Shown one piece after another: positions 1-7,683 of a stretch of 20,664 nucleotides of DNA (positions are counted from its first letter, which is position 1; every line of letters starts with the position of its first letter). Made by a program: the position numbers and the translations under genes. The DNA lies in contig JAMCYB010000036.1 of assembly GCA_023474385.1 (NCBI GenBank), forward strand, positions 1 through 20,664. The letters run 5' to 3'. Under the pieces are notes generated by a model. That model had not been told where the DNA came from. It worked only from the letters and a program-made list of their open reading frames with translations, and made no database searches. The DNA is from Candidatus Martarchaeota archaeon. GTDB taxonomy: Archaea; Micrarchaeota; Micrarchaeia; Micrarchaeales; Micrarchaeaceae.

Positions 1-332
1 CAATGAAAGGAACAAAAGGAGCGCAAACAATCGCTGAACTAGAGCCCACCAGTAAGGATTATGCCCTTGAAAAGAGAGGCTATGATGGCTTTTGGAAAAG
101 CGGTTTGGACGAGCTTCTTAAAAAATTGAATATAAGCGACATTTACTTAACAGGGCAACAGACAGACTGCTGCGTGAGAGAAACCGGCGTAACGGCCGCA
201 CAGATGGGATTTAATGTATTTATAATAGAAGATTGCTGCTTTACAAGAGGGGAGCTAAGACAGGAAGTCGCAATCAGATTTATGAAGGCGTGTGTCGGCA
301 AAATAATAAATTCCGACGATCTAAAATGGTAA
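1..332 (+). CDS. Isochorismatase-like cysteine hydrolase, C-terminal part
   Basis: The reading frame is open to the left edge, so this is the C-terminal part of a gene that begins outside the window; the ATG at base 3 is probably internal. The visible 109 residues cover the second half of the isochorismatase/nicotinamidase fold: KGTKGA near the start, a Lys in EKRGYDGF (about residue 24, the family's catalytic lysine) and TDCCVRETG, whose second Cys (about residue 57) sits where the family nucleophile is found. The catalytic Asp would lie upstream of the window. Members hydrolyse nicotinamide, isochorismate or related amides in the cytosol; the substrate cannot be assigned from this fragment. 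It converges on the small minus-strand gene at 350-571 with an 17-bp gap. Confidence 0.85.
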   Translation, partial: MKGTKGAQTIAELEPTSKDYALEKRGYDGFWKSGLDELLKKLNISDIYLTGQQTDCCVRETGVTAAQMGFNVFIIEDCCFTRGELRQEVAIRFMKACVGKIINSDDLKW

Positions 333-349
333 GATAATTGAAAGCAATC

Positions 350-571
350 TTATGCACGTTCCCACGCAGAGTAATTGCCCCTACCCCATAACTCTTTCAT
401 CTTGGTTCTCTGGGCTTCCTGAACAAACTTATCGAACTCTTTCATCTCCTTGGCGCTCTTTATAAGGCCCAAGATTATCTCGCTATAAGTCTCCCTCGGA
501 TATTTCTTGATTTGTTTCAGGGCCTTAACCACCGACTTGTTTAGCCGTATGGTAATTATTTCCTCAGGCAT
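350..571 (-). CDS. Antitoxin-like ribbon-helix-helix protein (orphan)
   Basis: A 73-residue protein. The N-terminus (EEIITIRLNKSVVKALKQIK) has the short beta strand followed by two helices of a ribbon-helix-helix DNA-binding domain, with ETYSEIILGLI as the second helix. The C-terminal tail (KMKELWGRGNYSAWERA) resembles the tails of archaeal VapB/RelB-type antitoxins that wrap around PIN-type toxins. A GGTG ribosome binding site sits 7 nt before the ATG. No toxin is adjacent: downstream is the convergent hydrolase and upstream a tRNA. It may be an orphan antitoxin or simply a small transcription factor. The dyad over its predicted start site would fit autorepression. Confidence 0.65.
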   Translation of the reverse strand: MPEEIITIRLNKSVVKALKQIKKYPRETYSEIILGLIKSAKEMKEFDKFVQEAQRTKMKELWGRGNYSAWERA

Positions 572-572
572 T

Positions 573-615
573 ATACAACACCAATAGTTAGTGTATGACG
601 TACTATATATTTTAA
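573..615 (-). promoter_or_regulatory. Promoter with dyad operator for the antitoxin-like gene
   Basis: On the minus strand a TATA-like stretch (TTAAAATATATAG, 603-615) lies about 25 bp before an inferred start site near 583-585. That start site is covered by an imperfect dyad at 573-596 with ATACA/TGTAT outer arms and ACAC/GTGT inner arms. The position suits a repressor operator, plausibly for the ribbon-helix-helix protein itself. The sites are seen; the function is inferred. Confidence 0.4.
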
Positions 616-688
616 GTCTTTCGAGAGCGACATTGCCCTATGTATGGATATTTATAGCTGTGAAGCAGGAGCAGTACCTGAAGCGCAT

Positions 689-760
689 CGCCCGAAGCAG
701 GGATTGGACCTGCGACCTAGCGGTTAACAGCCGCTCGCTCTACCACTGAGCTATTCGGGC
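689..760 (-). tRNA. tRNA-Asn (anticodon GTT)
   Basis: A full cloverleaf of 72 nt folds on the minus strand: acceptor stem GCCCGAA/TTCGGGC, D stem GCTC/GAGC, anticodon stem AGCGG/CCGCT with loop CTGTTAA (anticodon GTT, Asn), five-base variable loop, T stem GCAGG/CCTGC, and discriminator G. CCA is not encoded, as is common in archaea. There is no intron. A TATA-like sequence on the minus strand lies around 774-785, about 25 bp upstream. The T-loop reads TCCAATC, so the base at standard position 55 is C rather than the near-universal U. Confidence 0.93.
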
Positions 761-798
761 ACTATTAGGATTATTATGCATAACATTCTGGGCGAGGA

Positions 799-1482
799 TT
801 ATTTATTAGTGCCGTTCTTTTGCTTTGCATGCTCCTCCAAGAAGCCGAACGGCTCCGCCAAGTTCACTATCCTGGTGTACAGGCCTGTGCTGTCCTCCAC
901 GCCGTTGGTCCTCGTCACTGCGCCTGAGTTGTAGTCATACTTGAAGAAGGCGAAATCACCATCTGGATTCGGCAGCTCGGCGTGCGTGAACGTGAGTGAA
1001 TCGTCATCCGTAAGGAACCCGAACCCTCCTGCGTGCTTTGTGCCATTGTAAGGGAATACAGACACCGTGCCTATTGCTTCGCTGCTCGCCGCGCTGCTGG
1101 CAATGCCTTTTACTATCTCCTCATAATTGGTCAGCTCGATTGTCGATACGGTAAACTTGTCGGATTTCGGTACCCTGAACGAATCGTTCTTTATGTGAAG
1201 CACCTGTATCTTATACGTCTGATAACCCGTATTGCGCTCTATGCTGTCCACGAACGAGAACGATTCCCTGCCGCTCGCGGAGTACACCACATAATTCGCT
1301 GCCTTGTCATAATCGCAGTAAAAGGCCAGCCTTGACTTTCCTACCTTCTCCCCTACGAGTATGTACCTGTAGCTATCCCCAATCTTTTTTGCATAGAGCT
1401 CCCCCATATTTCCGCTGAAAGTGCATGCATCCCTTATGAGGTCGGCCATGCTTGCTAGCCTTGTCCATCTTATATTGATCAT
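799..1482 (-). CDS. Protein of unknown function in the pilin cluster
   Basis: A 227-residue protein I do not recognise. The start at 1482 is supported by AAGGTG, 5 nt before the ATG. No signal peptide or clear membrane segment is visible. The sequence is mixed alpha/beta with many Ser, Tyr and Asp residues, and an aromatic/Gly-rich middle (HAGGFGFLTDDD) suggests beta structure. It is the last gene of a minus-strand series (response regulator, prepilin, exported Ig-like protein, this gene) with only 39 bp to its upstream neighbour, so it is probably co-transcribed. By position it may be a cytosolic accessory protein of the surface structure; that is inference only. Confidence 0.7.
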   Translation of the reverse strand: MINIRWTRLASMADLIRDACTFSGNMGELYAKKIGDSYRYILVGEKVGKSRLAFYCDYDKAANYVVYSASGRESFSFVDSIERNTGYQTYKIQVLHIKNDSFRVPKSDKFTVSTIELTNYEEIVKGIASSAASSEAIGTVSVFPYNGTKHAGGFGFLTDDDSLTFTHAELPNPDGDFAFFKYDYNSGAVTRTNGVEDSTGLYTRIVNLAEPFGFLEEHAKQKNGTNK

Positions 1483-1521
1483 CGCGACACCTTCTTGCTG
1501 CCTATAATCAGACCATGCATA

Positions 1522-2355
1522 TCATATGTGCTTGGCTATCAGGTTTATGAAATACATGACCGCATATGCGGGCTCGTATATTATCGGGAAAGCATTGCTG
1601 CCGTACCCGAGCGCATTGTAGTCATTCTGTATAGATGCCTTGATGCCGAGCGTTATGTTCGCTTCCTCATGCACCTGCGGGCTGTCCACGGAATCCACAT
1701 ACATTATCGCTTTATAGGATCCGGGCTCGTTCTCAAATACCTGGTAGGTAAACTCCCTTGAAGTATGGTGCAGTGCTATTACCTCAAGGCTCCTGTTGAA
1801 CGCCGGCAATCCCCTTACATATATCTCGAATGGGCTGTCCGAAACGCCCGTGTTGTTTATTGTTATATATACGCTCTTCGGCTGCCCCGGCCCAGAATTT
1901 AGCACTTTGGGCGACACTGATAGCTTGAAAACATTCGGCGTTATATTGACATAGGCGGTAAACCTCACCATTCCGAGCTTCGAGTAATTGCCAACGTTGA
2001 CGGCAGTGACGTTGAACGCATATATGCCGGGCTTGGCATTCGGGCTCGGCGTTACCTCGACCGACATCGTATATTCATATTTTGATGAGTTGGCGACTAC
2101 CCAGCCGTACGGTTCTCCAGTCACATTCATAAAACTCCAGCCCTTGTATATGAGCACTCCTGTGCTGTTGGTCGTGTTTGCCAGCGCGTTTATGAAGAAC
2201 GGCTGCCCCGGCCCGTCATTGCCAAGGTATATGCTCCCGCCGTTGTGGAGCGTTGAGTTGAAAGGCTCAACCACCCTGAGATACGAAGAGGCGCCGGCTA
2301 TACCTGCCATCGAGGCCGCGGCGATTATAGCAAAGACAAATGCATAGGCTTTCAT
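1522..2355 (-). CDS. Exported Ig-like surface protein
   Basis: A 277-residue protein. The start at 2355 is chosen because it opens directly with a signal peptide (MKAYAFVFAIIAAASMAG, then IAGA before SSYL). A longer in-frame start at 2487 would overlap the prepilin gene and put 44 unlikely residues before the signal. The mature part has two beta-sandwich-like blocks with GPGQP motifs (DGPGQPFFINA, SGPGQPKSVYI) like Ig-fold/NPCBM-associated archaeal surface proteins, and about ten N-x-S/T sequons. The C-terminus is hydrophobic (IIYEPAYAVMYFINLIAK) and may be a membrane anchor. It probably sits on the cell surface beside the pilin encoded just upstream. The exact role is unknown. Confidence 0.75.
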   Translation of the reverse strand: MKAYAFVFAIIAAASMAGIAGASSYLRVVEPFNSTLHNGGSIYLGNDGPGQPFFINALANTTNSTGVLIYKGWSFMNVTGEPYGWVVANSSKYEYTMSVEVTPSPNAKPGIYAFNVTAVNVGNYSKLGMVRFTAYVNITPNVFKLSVSPKVLNSGPGQPKSVYITINNTGVSDSPFEIYVRGLPAFNRSLEVIALHHTSREFTYQVFENEPGSYKAIMYVDSVDSPQVHEEANITLGIKASIQNDYNALGYGSNAFPIIYEPAYAVMYFINLIAKHI

Positions 2356-2387
2356 TTTAGCATCCTTATCTAAATTGTTCCAAGCAG

Positions 2388-2397
2388 TAATAAATAA
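2388..2397 (-). promoter_or_regulatory. TATA box for the exported Ig-like gene
   Basis: The 47-bp gap after the prepilin gene holds TTATTTATTA on the minus strand, about 33 bp before the ATG at 2355. This allows a start site near 2368 and a short leader containing AAGGATG. It would give the lower genes of the cluster their own promoter in addition to read-through. Confidence 0.4.
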
Positions 2398-2402
2398 CTT
2401 GC

Positions 2403-2999
2403 TCAGGTGTACTTGGCCGTGAATGTCGCTATGTTGTTTACGTGGTAAATCGACGAAGGCAAGCCGGAAAAGGTGTAATTGAGCCACAGGTACCCTGTGA
2501 ACACATTGCCAAGGTTGCCCCTCGCTATTCCTGCGCCATCATAGCATTTCGCCTCAACAAGGAAGGAGCCGCCGCTGTAGGACGTTATGGCGCTCGAGGC
2601 TATGCCCGATGGATAGTACGAAGGCGCCGAAGACCATCCGAGCACGCCTATGTTGCCGTATTCTGGCTTGTTGCCCGTGGCGTTGACCGAGGAAGAGCAG
2701 GCAGCCCCAACTATTGTCATTGTGCCGCCCGTGGCCTGCGATATAGTTGCTATGAGCGTGCCGTCAGTGTCAACTGCATAAGATATGCATGCGAACCCGG
2801 GGGATGGGGTGCACGATACCGGCGCTATGCTGGGGTTGAAGGCGCCTAGCTGCGCTACTACATATATTGCTATTGCTATTATGAGTATCGCTACCCCGTA
2901 GGACAGCATGAAGTCGAGCGCTTCCTGCGCCTTAAAGCCGCGCGTGCGCGCATGCGCGTACTTGTGCGGTGCTAGCATAGGCTGTTTCCCATCAGGCAT
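2403..2999 (-). CDS. Archaeal type IV prepilin with class III signal peptide
   Basis: A 198-residue protein. A basic leader (residues 1-24, ending RTRGFKA) is followed by QEALDFMLSYG and the hydrophobic helix VAILIIAIAIYVV. The pattern A|Q with an acidic residue at +5 (Q25, D29) is the archaeal class III prepilin peptidase site known from QxSxEY/F pilins. The rest is a Cys-containing, Ser/Gly-rich beta domain (Cys pairs near CTPSPGFACIS and AACSSS) ending in VNNIATFTAKYT. After cleavage it would assemble through the hydrophobic helix into a surface pilus or adhesin. The start overlaps the response regulator stop by 8 bp, so the two are probably translationally coupled. A start at the second Met (residue 8) is also possible. 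Confidence 0.85.
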   Translation of the reverse strand: MPDGKQPMLAPHKYAHARTRGFKAQEALDFMLSYGVAILIIAIAIYVVAQLGAFNPSIAPVSCTPSPGFACISYAVDTDGTLIATISQATGGTMTIVGAACSSSVNATGNKPEYGNIGVLGWSSAPSYYPSGIASSAITSYSGGSFLVEAKCYDGAGIARGNLGNVFTGYLWLNYTFSGLPSSIYHVNNIATFTAKYT

Positions 3000-4182
3000 C
3001 TCTCCCTACCCTGAGCTTTATACCATCGGAGTCGCGCGTTATCACTATGTCCAGGTCGCCGTTGCCCAGCATATTCTGCAGCTCGTCGTATGTGTATGAG
3101 CTTATATCGCTGCTCCCGACTCCTTTGTCAGTGAGTATCTTGTCCCTCCTGGCGGCTATCTCCTTCCTGTCCGATTCCGAGAACACCAGCGCGAGCTTTG
3201 GGAAGTCTTCAGACTCGAACATGCTCTCCAGGTTATCCATGCCTGGCTTGTAGCCAGCATCCTGAAGCACGAACGGCATCACAGCCGTGAACTCGCCCTT
3301 CACATCTTCCACGGCCTTGTTGACGTCGTCCTTTGTGCCTGTTATTATGAACTCATCGTTGCTCAGGAATCCCACGAAGAGGCCCTGCGCGCGGTTCTTT
3401 ATCTTGTCCTGCAGGAGCTGCGACACCAGCCTTATTATCACCATCGCCGATTTTTCGCCGACCCTGCGCGCATATTCGCCAAGATGCGCTATCCTCAGTG
3501 TGCCTATGGCGTAGTCCCCTCCCTCTTTGAGCGAGCGCTCCACCTCCTTTGATATCCTTTCCTCATCTGGAAGGTCTATCAGCGGGTCAAACCTCTTGCC
3601 CTTCTTCCTGAGGAACAGGTTGACCAGTGCCCTGAGCTCCTTGGGGTCGAACGGCTTCTTGATATAGTAATCGGCGCCGTTCTTTATGCCGGTGAACCTG
3701 TTGCTCGTCGGGTCCATCGCACTTATGAGTATGACTATGGTGCTGCCCGTATCGGGGTCGCTCTTTATCGTCTGGCATATGTCCAGCCCGTCCTTGTGCG
3801 GCAGCATGAGGTCCAGAAGCACGAGATTTGGATGGCTCTTCCTCACGAACGGGACCGCCTCGCCTCCATCATATATCTGGTTTACCTCAAACTCCCCGCC
3901 TATTGAAAGCGCCATGAGCTGGTTTATGTTCCTGTCATCCTCTACTATGAGGACCTTCCTGAGCGGGTTCTCGTCGAGAAGGTAGTACGTCATTATGCCT
4001 CCAGTATTCCTTGAGGCTATTATGTCCTGCTTCTCCATCCTGTCCAGCGCCCCTGAGAGCACATCCTTCCCAATGCCCTCCTTGGAGCACACTTCGTATA
4101 TCTCGCCGTAGGACATCTGCTGCCTGTCCGCCATAGCGGAAAGCACCCTGTTCTCCACTTCGGAATTGTCAAGAACCGCCAT
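2992..4182 (-). CDS. Response regulator: winged helix + REC + degenerate GGDEF
   Basis: A 396-residue protein counted from the ATG at 4182. A GTG nine bases earlier lies inside the GGTGA ribosome binding site (5 nt before the ATG), so the ATG is preferred. Residues 1-70 look like a winged helix (MSYGEIYEVC, ALDRMEKQDIIASR). Residues 75-192 are a full receiver domain: acidic pair D82/D83, phospho-acceptor D124 (LVLLDLMLP), S154 and K175 (YIKKPF). Residues 199-315 resemble GGDEF: DPLIDLPDEERI matches the DxLTxLxNR motif and SNDEF (274-278) replaces GGDEF. Loss of both glycines argues against diguanylate cyclase activity. The C-terminal 80 residues are unassigned. It probably pairs with the kinase at 5365-7572 and overlaps the prepilin gene it may control. 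Confidence 0.85.
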   Translation of the reverse strand: MAVLDNSEVENRVLSAMADRQQMSYGEIYEVCSKEGIGKDVLSGALDRMEKQDIIASRNTGGIMTYYLLDENPLRKVLIVEDDRNINQLMALSIGGEFEVNQIYDGGEAVPFVRKSHPNLVLLDLMLPHKDGLDICQTIKSDPDTGSTIVILISAMDPTSNRFTGIKNGADYYIKKPFDPKELRALVNLFLRKKGKRFDPLIDLPDEERISKEVERSLKEGGDYAIGTLRIAHLGEYARRVGEKSAMVIIRLVSQLLQDKIKNRAQGLFVGFLSNDEFIITGTKDDVNKAVEDVKGEFTAVMPFVLQDAGYKPGMDNLESMFESEDFPKLALVFSESDRKEIAARRDKILTDKGVGSSDISSYTYDELQNMLGNGDLDIVITRDSDGIKLRVGRDA

Positions 4183-4348
4183 GCAAGTCACCTAAACTAT
4201 AGAACGCAAAAAGCATTATTATAGCTTATGCGGGGCGCTGGCGCATCGCAGCTGCGCGCCTATGGCTAGTCCGTAGCGACGCCGCTGCCATGCAGGGATA
4301 GCAAAACAATATAAAACCTTATTCATCAATATCATAAGGCATGTTATT
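4183..4348. promoter_or_regulatory. Divergent promoter region, response regulator / surface protein
   Basis: This 166-bp gap separates divergent genes. Leftward: a TATA-like GCTATAATAA (minus strand, 4216-4225), inferred start near 4195, then GGTGA 5 nt before the ATG at 4182. Rightward: AATATAAAA (4308-4316), inferred start around 4335, and a short leader with no obvious ribosome binding site before the ATG at 4349. The GC-rich middle (4228-4295) contains no convincing gene. Confidence 0.5.
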
Positions 4349-5341
4349 ATGGCGACTGAACACAAAGAGGCAAGGAAACCGCGTGCGCGTTTTGGCTTAC
4401 CGGCAGCACTGTTAGTTGTGCTTGTCATAGTCCTCGCAGCTATAATAGCCGAGTTCGAGCTGTCAAGCGCGCAGGTCACGAGCATAAGCTCATTGCAGCT
4501 TTCATCCAAGCCCGACACTACCTTCTCGTTCGCCGGCTCGTATTACCTTGCCTACGTGGGCAGCGAAGGCAGCAGCTCTGCAGCGATATACCTCGAGCGC
4601 CAGCCCATACTGCTCAACCCGGTGCTCGAAATCAATGTGTCAAGCCCTTCAGGCACGTTCGTGAGCCCTATCATGGGTAACGTAGCTAGCATGGAGCTGA
4701 AGCTCGTGAGCGCAGGCAACGGCACAGCAACAATAAGCATATCATACGTTAGCCCAAGCCTCTCGATACCCGTATCATCGGGCAGCATACGCGTGCTCCA
4801 GCATGCGCCAGTTATCGCACCATCAAACAGCACAGTTTCGAAGAAGAATGCCTCATCATCGTCGACAACCACCACAGTGAGCACAACCACAACTACAATA
4901 AGCAATGTCAATGCCACCAAGGAGAAGATAATGGCCACAGCAGACAACTCCAGCCTCTTCAATACGCTGCAGGACTATGTAGCTGCATATTCGAACATGT
5001 CCAAGTGCACCCCCGCATTGTACAATTCCACATACATATCATATACCGGCGCGCAGCCATCGGGTGCAGCCACATACTACAACGCTTCAAGCATAACCCC
5101 GCATGCAATGTCATACTCGATAGACTATGTCAATCCCTCCACATATTCGATAATGTTCAGCACCGCTTCTGATTCATCGGTCACGAACGGCACAGCGGCG
5201 ATAATCTACATCAACATGACATCGGGCAGCGTTTCGAGCTACAAGCTCACGGGCGCGTTCTCCGGCCAGACTGCAGCAGGCCTGCTCTCCAGCTATCTCA
5301 ACACTACAAAAATAGGCGGATACTGCAGCATAGCCGTATGA
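4349..5341 (+). CDS. N-terminally anchored surface protein with Ser/Thr linker
   Basis: A 330-residue protein. A basic cytosolic start (KEARKPRAR) is followed by one hydrophobic segment, about residues 15-37 (LPAALLVVLVIVLAAIIAEF), with no clear cleavage site, so it is probably a signal anchor. A beta-rich domain follows (to about 155), then a Ser/Thr-rich linker (SSSSTTTTVSTTTTTIS, about 168-185) suited to O-glycosylation, then a second domain with several Tyr residues and a Cys near TPALYNS and another at the very end (GGYCSIAV), a possible disulfide. N-x-S/T sequons are frequent. I do not recognise the family. Lying between a response regulator and a sensor kinase, it may belong to the same surface system. 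Confidence 0.8.
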   Translation: MATEHKEARKPRARFGLPAALLVVLVIVLAAIIAEFELSSAQVTSISSLQLSSKPDTTFSFAGSYYLAYVGSEGSSSAAIYLERQPILLNPVLEINVSSPSGTFVSPIMGNVASMELKLVSAGNGTATISISYVSPSLSIPVSSGSIRVLQHAPVIAPSNSTVSKKNASSSSTTTTVSTTTTTISNVNATKEKIMATADNSSLFNTLQDYVAAYSNMSKCTPALYNSTYISYTGAQPSGAATYYNASSITPHAMSYSIDYVNPSTYSIMFSTASDSSVTNGTAAIIYINMTSGSVSSYKLTGAFSGQTAAGLLSSYLNTTKIGGYCSIAV

Positions 5342-5364
5342 TCCGCAAATGCTTCCAAGCGTGC

Positions 5365-7572
5365 TCATTTCTGCTTCTTGTTCACCGGCAGGGTGAAAGC
5401 AAACGTGCTTCCTTTTCCTAGCTTCGACTCGAAGTATATCTTGCCGCCGTGCAGCTTCACTATGTCCTTGCTTATCGCCAGCCCCAGGCCCGTGCCTGCG
5501 CCGTCCTGCCTTACCAGCTGCGCCTTCTTCTGCGCCTGGTAGAATTTCTTGAACAGCTTGCGCTTGTCGTCATCAGCTATGCCTATGCCGGTATCCTCGA
5601 CGCTGCATTCCACGAACTTCCTGCTCCTCTGCGAGATGTGGACCTTTACGCTCCCCTTCTCGGTGAACTTTATCGCATTGCCTATCAGGTTCACGAACAC
5701 CTGTATGACCCTGTTCGGGTCAGCAATTATGGTTGGCACGTCGTAATCCGCCTTCCATTCAAACTCCAGGCCCTTCGCCCTCGCCATCTCCTCAAGGCCC
5801 TTTATGCTCGGGTTCTCACCCATCGCCTTAAGGTCTACTTCCTTGGGCTCCAGCTTTATCTTGTTCGCGTCAAGCTTCGCCGCGTCAAGCACCTGCTGTA
5901 TTATGAGCAGCAGCCTGTCTGATTCCTCTATCACTATGCGCAGCCAGTCCTTCTGCGCCTCGCTCAGCTCCCCTCCCTGGCCCTCGTACATGAAGAGCGA
6001 ATACCCTCTTATGCTCGTGAGTGGCGTCTTCAGCTCGTGGGACATGTTGTCTATGAACTGCGATTTGAGGTCGCTCGCCGATTTGTACTTGCGCACTTCT
6101 ACATCCTTCTCCCTCAACTGGTCCTCCAAGTCGTCCAACCTCCTCTTTGTTTCGAGCTCCTTGAATATGACTATGTATCCATCGCTGTTCTCCATGCTCC
6201 TGAATTTGCGTATCGTCTGCGTTGCAGCCACTGCCGTTCCGTCCTTCCTCATCAGGTCCACATATGAATTGTCTACCTTGCCGCCGTTGTACACATAGCT
6301 GACGTCGCGGCTGAGCGTCGAGGAATCCTTGTATATTGAGCTAAGCTGCTTGTCAACGAGTTCCTCCTTGGCGTAGCCGAGAACCGCTTCGACGGGCATA
6401 TTGCACTCCTTTATGAACCCCTGGTCGTCTATCTTCATAGCGACTTCCGATATGCCTTCTATGAAGTCGTTCATGTCCTGCACGGCCCTGTTGGCGTATT
6501 CTTCGGCCTTCATGTTTGACGCCGCGATGAGATAGCCGGCCTCAACCTTGGACATAACGCAGTGAACCGGCACCTTGCCCGCGCCTAGCGCCAGGCTCAG
6601 GTCCCCAAATACGGGCTTGTCTGCGCACCTACTCATCATCTCCCTTAGCATTTCGGTTGATTTCTCATCGAGTATGTCCGTGAACTTCCTCCCGTCCCTG
6701 AAGCCGTCCTGGCTTGCGAAGGCGCTATCCAGGTTGTAGCTGTACGATTTAACCGAATAACTCTCATCGATGAGCGCTATGTATACGTCGTTGCTCTTTC
6801 CGAGCATTCCAAGAATGCCTTCATAGAGCCTCTTCCCTGTTACGTTCGTTGCAGCCACATGCAGCAGCGAATCGCCCATCTTCTTCGGCGCGAAGCTGTA
6901 AAGCTCCCCGGGGCCTTCCCTGCCGACAAATTTTGTAATCGCCTTGCCATATGCGGATGCCGCCTTCAGCGCTTCGTAGTCCAGCCCTATTGCACTCTTC
7001 GTGTCAGAGCCCGACAGGCCGAATGCCTTTGCGGACTCCTTGTTCTCCCTGACTACCCTGTTGTCCTTCGAGATTATGAACTGCGGTATGGGCGAAGCGA
7101 AGAACGATGCGTCGAAATATTCTGCGAGGCGCAGGTTCTTCCCGAACTCCTCCTTGTACGCGAACGAGAAAGAGAATATGGATGAAACCAGGCTGAGCAT
7201 ACCTACGAGCTCCTCGTTGAACTTGTTCTCCTCCTTGGAGAGCGCCTTGAAGGTGAGTATGACCTTGCCGTTCGCCGATACGGGTATCACGGCGCAGCTC
7301 AGGTATCCGGAATTCCTGTACTGTATGAGCTCAGGGAAGGCGGAGAACTCGCTGAGCTGGTTGTCTATGTACGGCTTCTTGGTGTTGGATACATACTCGT
7401 CAAGCTGCCCTCCTGTGCTCCCCGACAGGCTCAGCGCCTTCACATCGTCGATCCCGAACGTGCCCTTTATGGTCTCGACGAACTTGGACAGGAGCGCAGA
7501 GCTCGGGAGCGAGCTGTTCGCTATCTCAAGCATCTCCGAAACAACTTTCGATACGGTCAGCCCTCCATCCAT
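5365..7572 (-). CDS. Soluble multi-sensor histidine kinase (PAS, HisKA, HATPase)
   Basis: A 735-residue protein with GGTG 7 nt before the ATG. No membrane segment is visible, so it should sense in the cytosol. Residues about 1-150 look like a GAF-type sensor (CAVIPVSANGKVILTF); about 155-350 look like one or two diverged PAS-like domains; about 365-475 are a clearer PAS domain (AVLGYAKEELV). A coiled coil (474-500) leads to the HisKA H-box with H512 (NMSHELKTPLTS). The ATPase domain has the N box around N628-N632 (NLIGNAIKF), the G1 box DTGIGIAD (660-667) and the G2 box GAGTGLGLA (691-699). The likely partner is the receiver protein at 2992-4182, with the surface protein gene between them. 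The signal is unknown. Confidence 0.92.
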   Translation of the reverse strand: MDGGLTVSKVVSEMLEIANSSLPSSALLSKFVETIKGTFGIDDVKALSLSGSTGGQLDEYVSNTKKPYIDNQLSEFSAFPELIQYRNSGYLSCAVIPVSANGKVILTFKALSKEENKFNEELVGMLSLVSSIFSFSFAYKEEFGKNLRLAEYFDASFFASPIPQFIISKDNRVVRENKESAKAFGLSGSDTKSAIGLDYEALKAASAYGKAITKFVGREGPGELYSFAPKKMGDSLLHVAATNVTGKRLYEGILGMLGKSNDVYIALIDESYSVKSYSYNLDSAFASQDGFRDGRKFTDILDEKSTEMLREMMSRCADKPVFGDLSLALGAGKVPVHCVMSKVEAGYLIAASNMKAEEYANRAVQDMNDFIEGISEVAMKIDDQGFIKECNMPVEAVLGYAKEELVDKQLSSIYKDSSTLSRDVSYVYNGGKVDNSYVDLMRKDGTAVAATQTIRKFRSMENSDGYIVIFKELETKRRLDDLEDQLREKDVEVRKYKSASDLKSQFIDNMSHELKTPLTSIRGYSLFMYEGQGGELSEAQKDWLRIVIEESDRLLLIIQQVLDAAKLDANKIKLEPKEVDLKAMGENPSIKGLEEMARAKGLEFEWKADYDVPTIIADPNRVIQVFVNLIGNAIKFTEKGSVKVHISQRSRKFVECSVEDTGIGIADDDKRKLFKKFYQAQKKAQLVRQDGAGTGLGLAISKDIVKLHGGKIYFESKLGKGSTFAFTLPVNKKQK

Positions 7573-7589
7573 GCTCGTGCACCAGTCGG

Positions 7590-7683
7590 CGGAATTGTAG
7601 GAAATTACCGCTGCATATATACGATTCTATATCTTGCCCGGATAAGTATTTATTCCTGCTTTCCGATTTGCGTATTGGTGGAC
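7590..7683. promoter_or_regulatory. Divergent promoters, histidine kinase / HEPN-like gene
   Basis: On the minus strand CGTATATATGC (7614-7624) is a TATA box about 42 bp before the kinase ATG. On the plus strand AGTATTTATT (7645-7654) lies about 30 bp before the first usable start codons of the next gene, which implies a very short leader. Nothing else is visible in the gap. Confidence 0.45.

Noticed and set aside
661..701. Short duplicated GAAGCAGG near the tRNA 3' end, considered as an integration site
   Set aside because: Only 8 bases; the island is 9 kb away and no integrase is present.
2356..2487. Longer start of the exported Ig-like protein
   Set aside because: It would overlap the prepilin gene and place 44 residues before a good signal peptide; the Met at 2355 is preferred.
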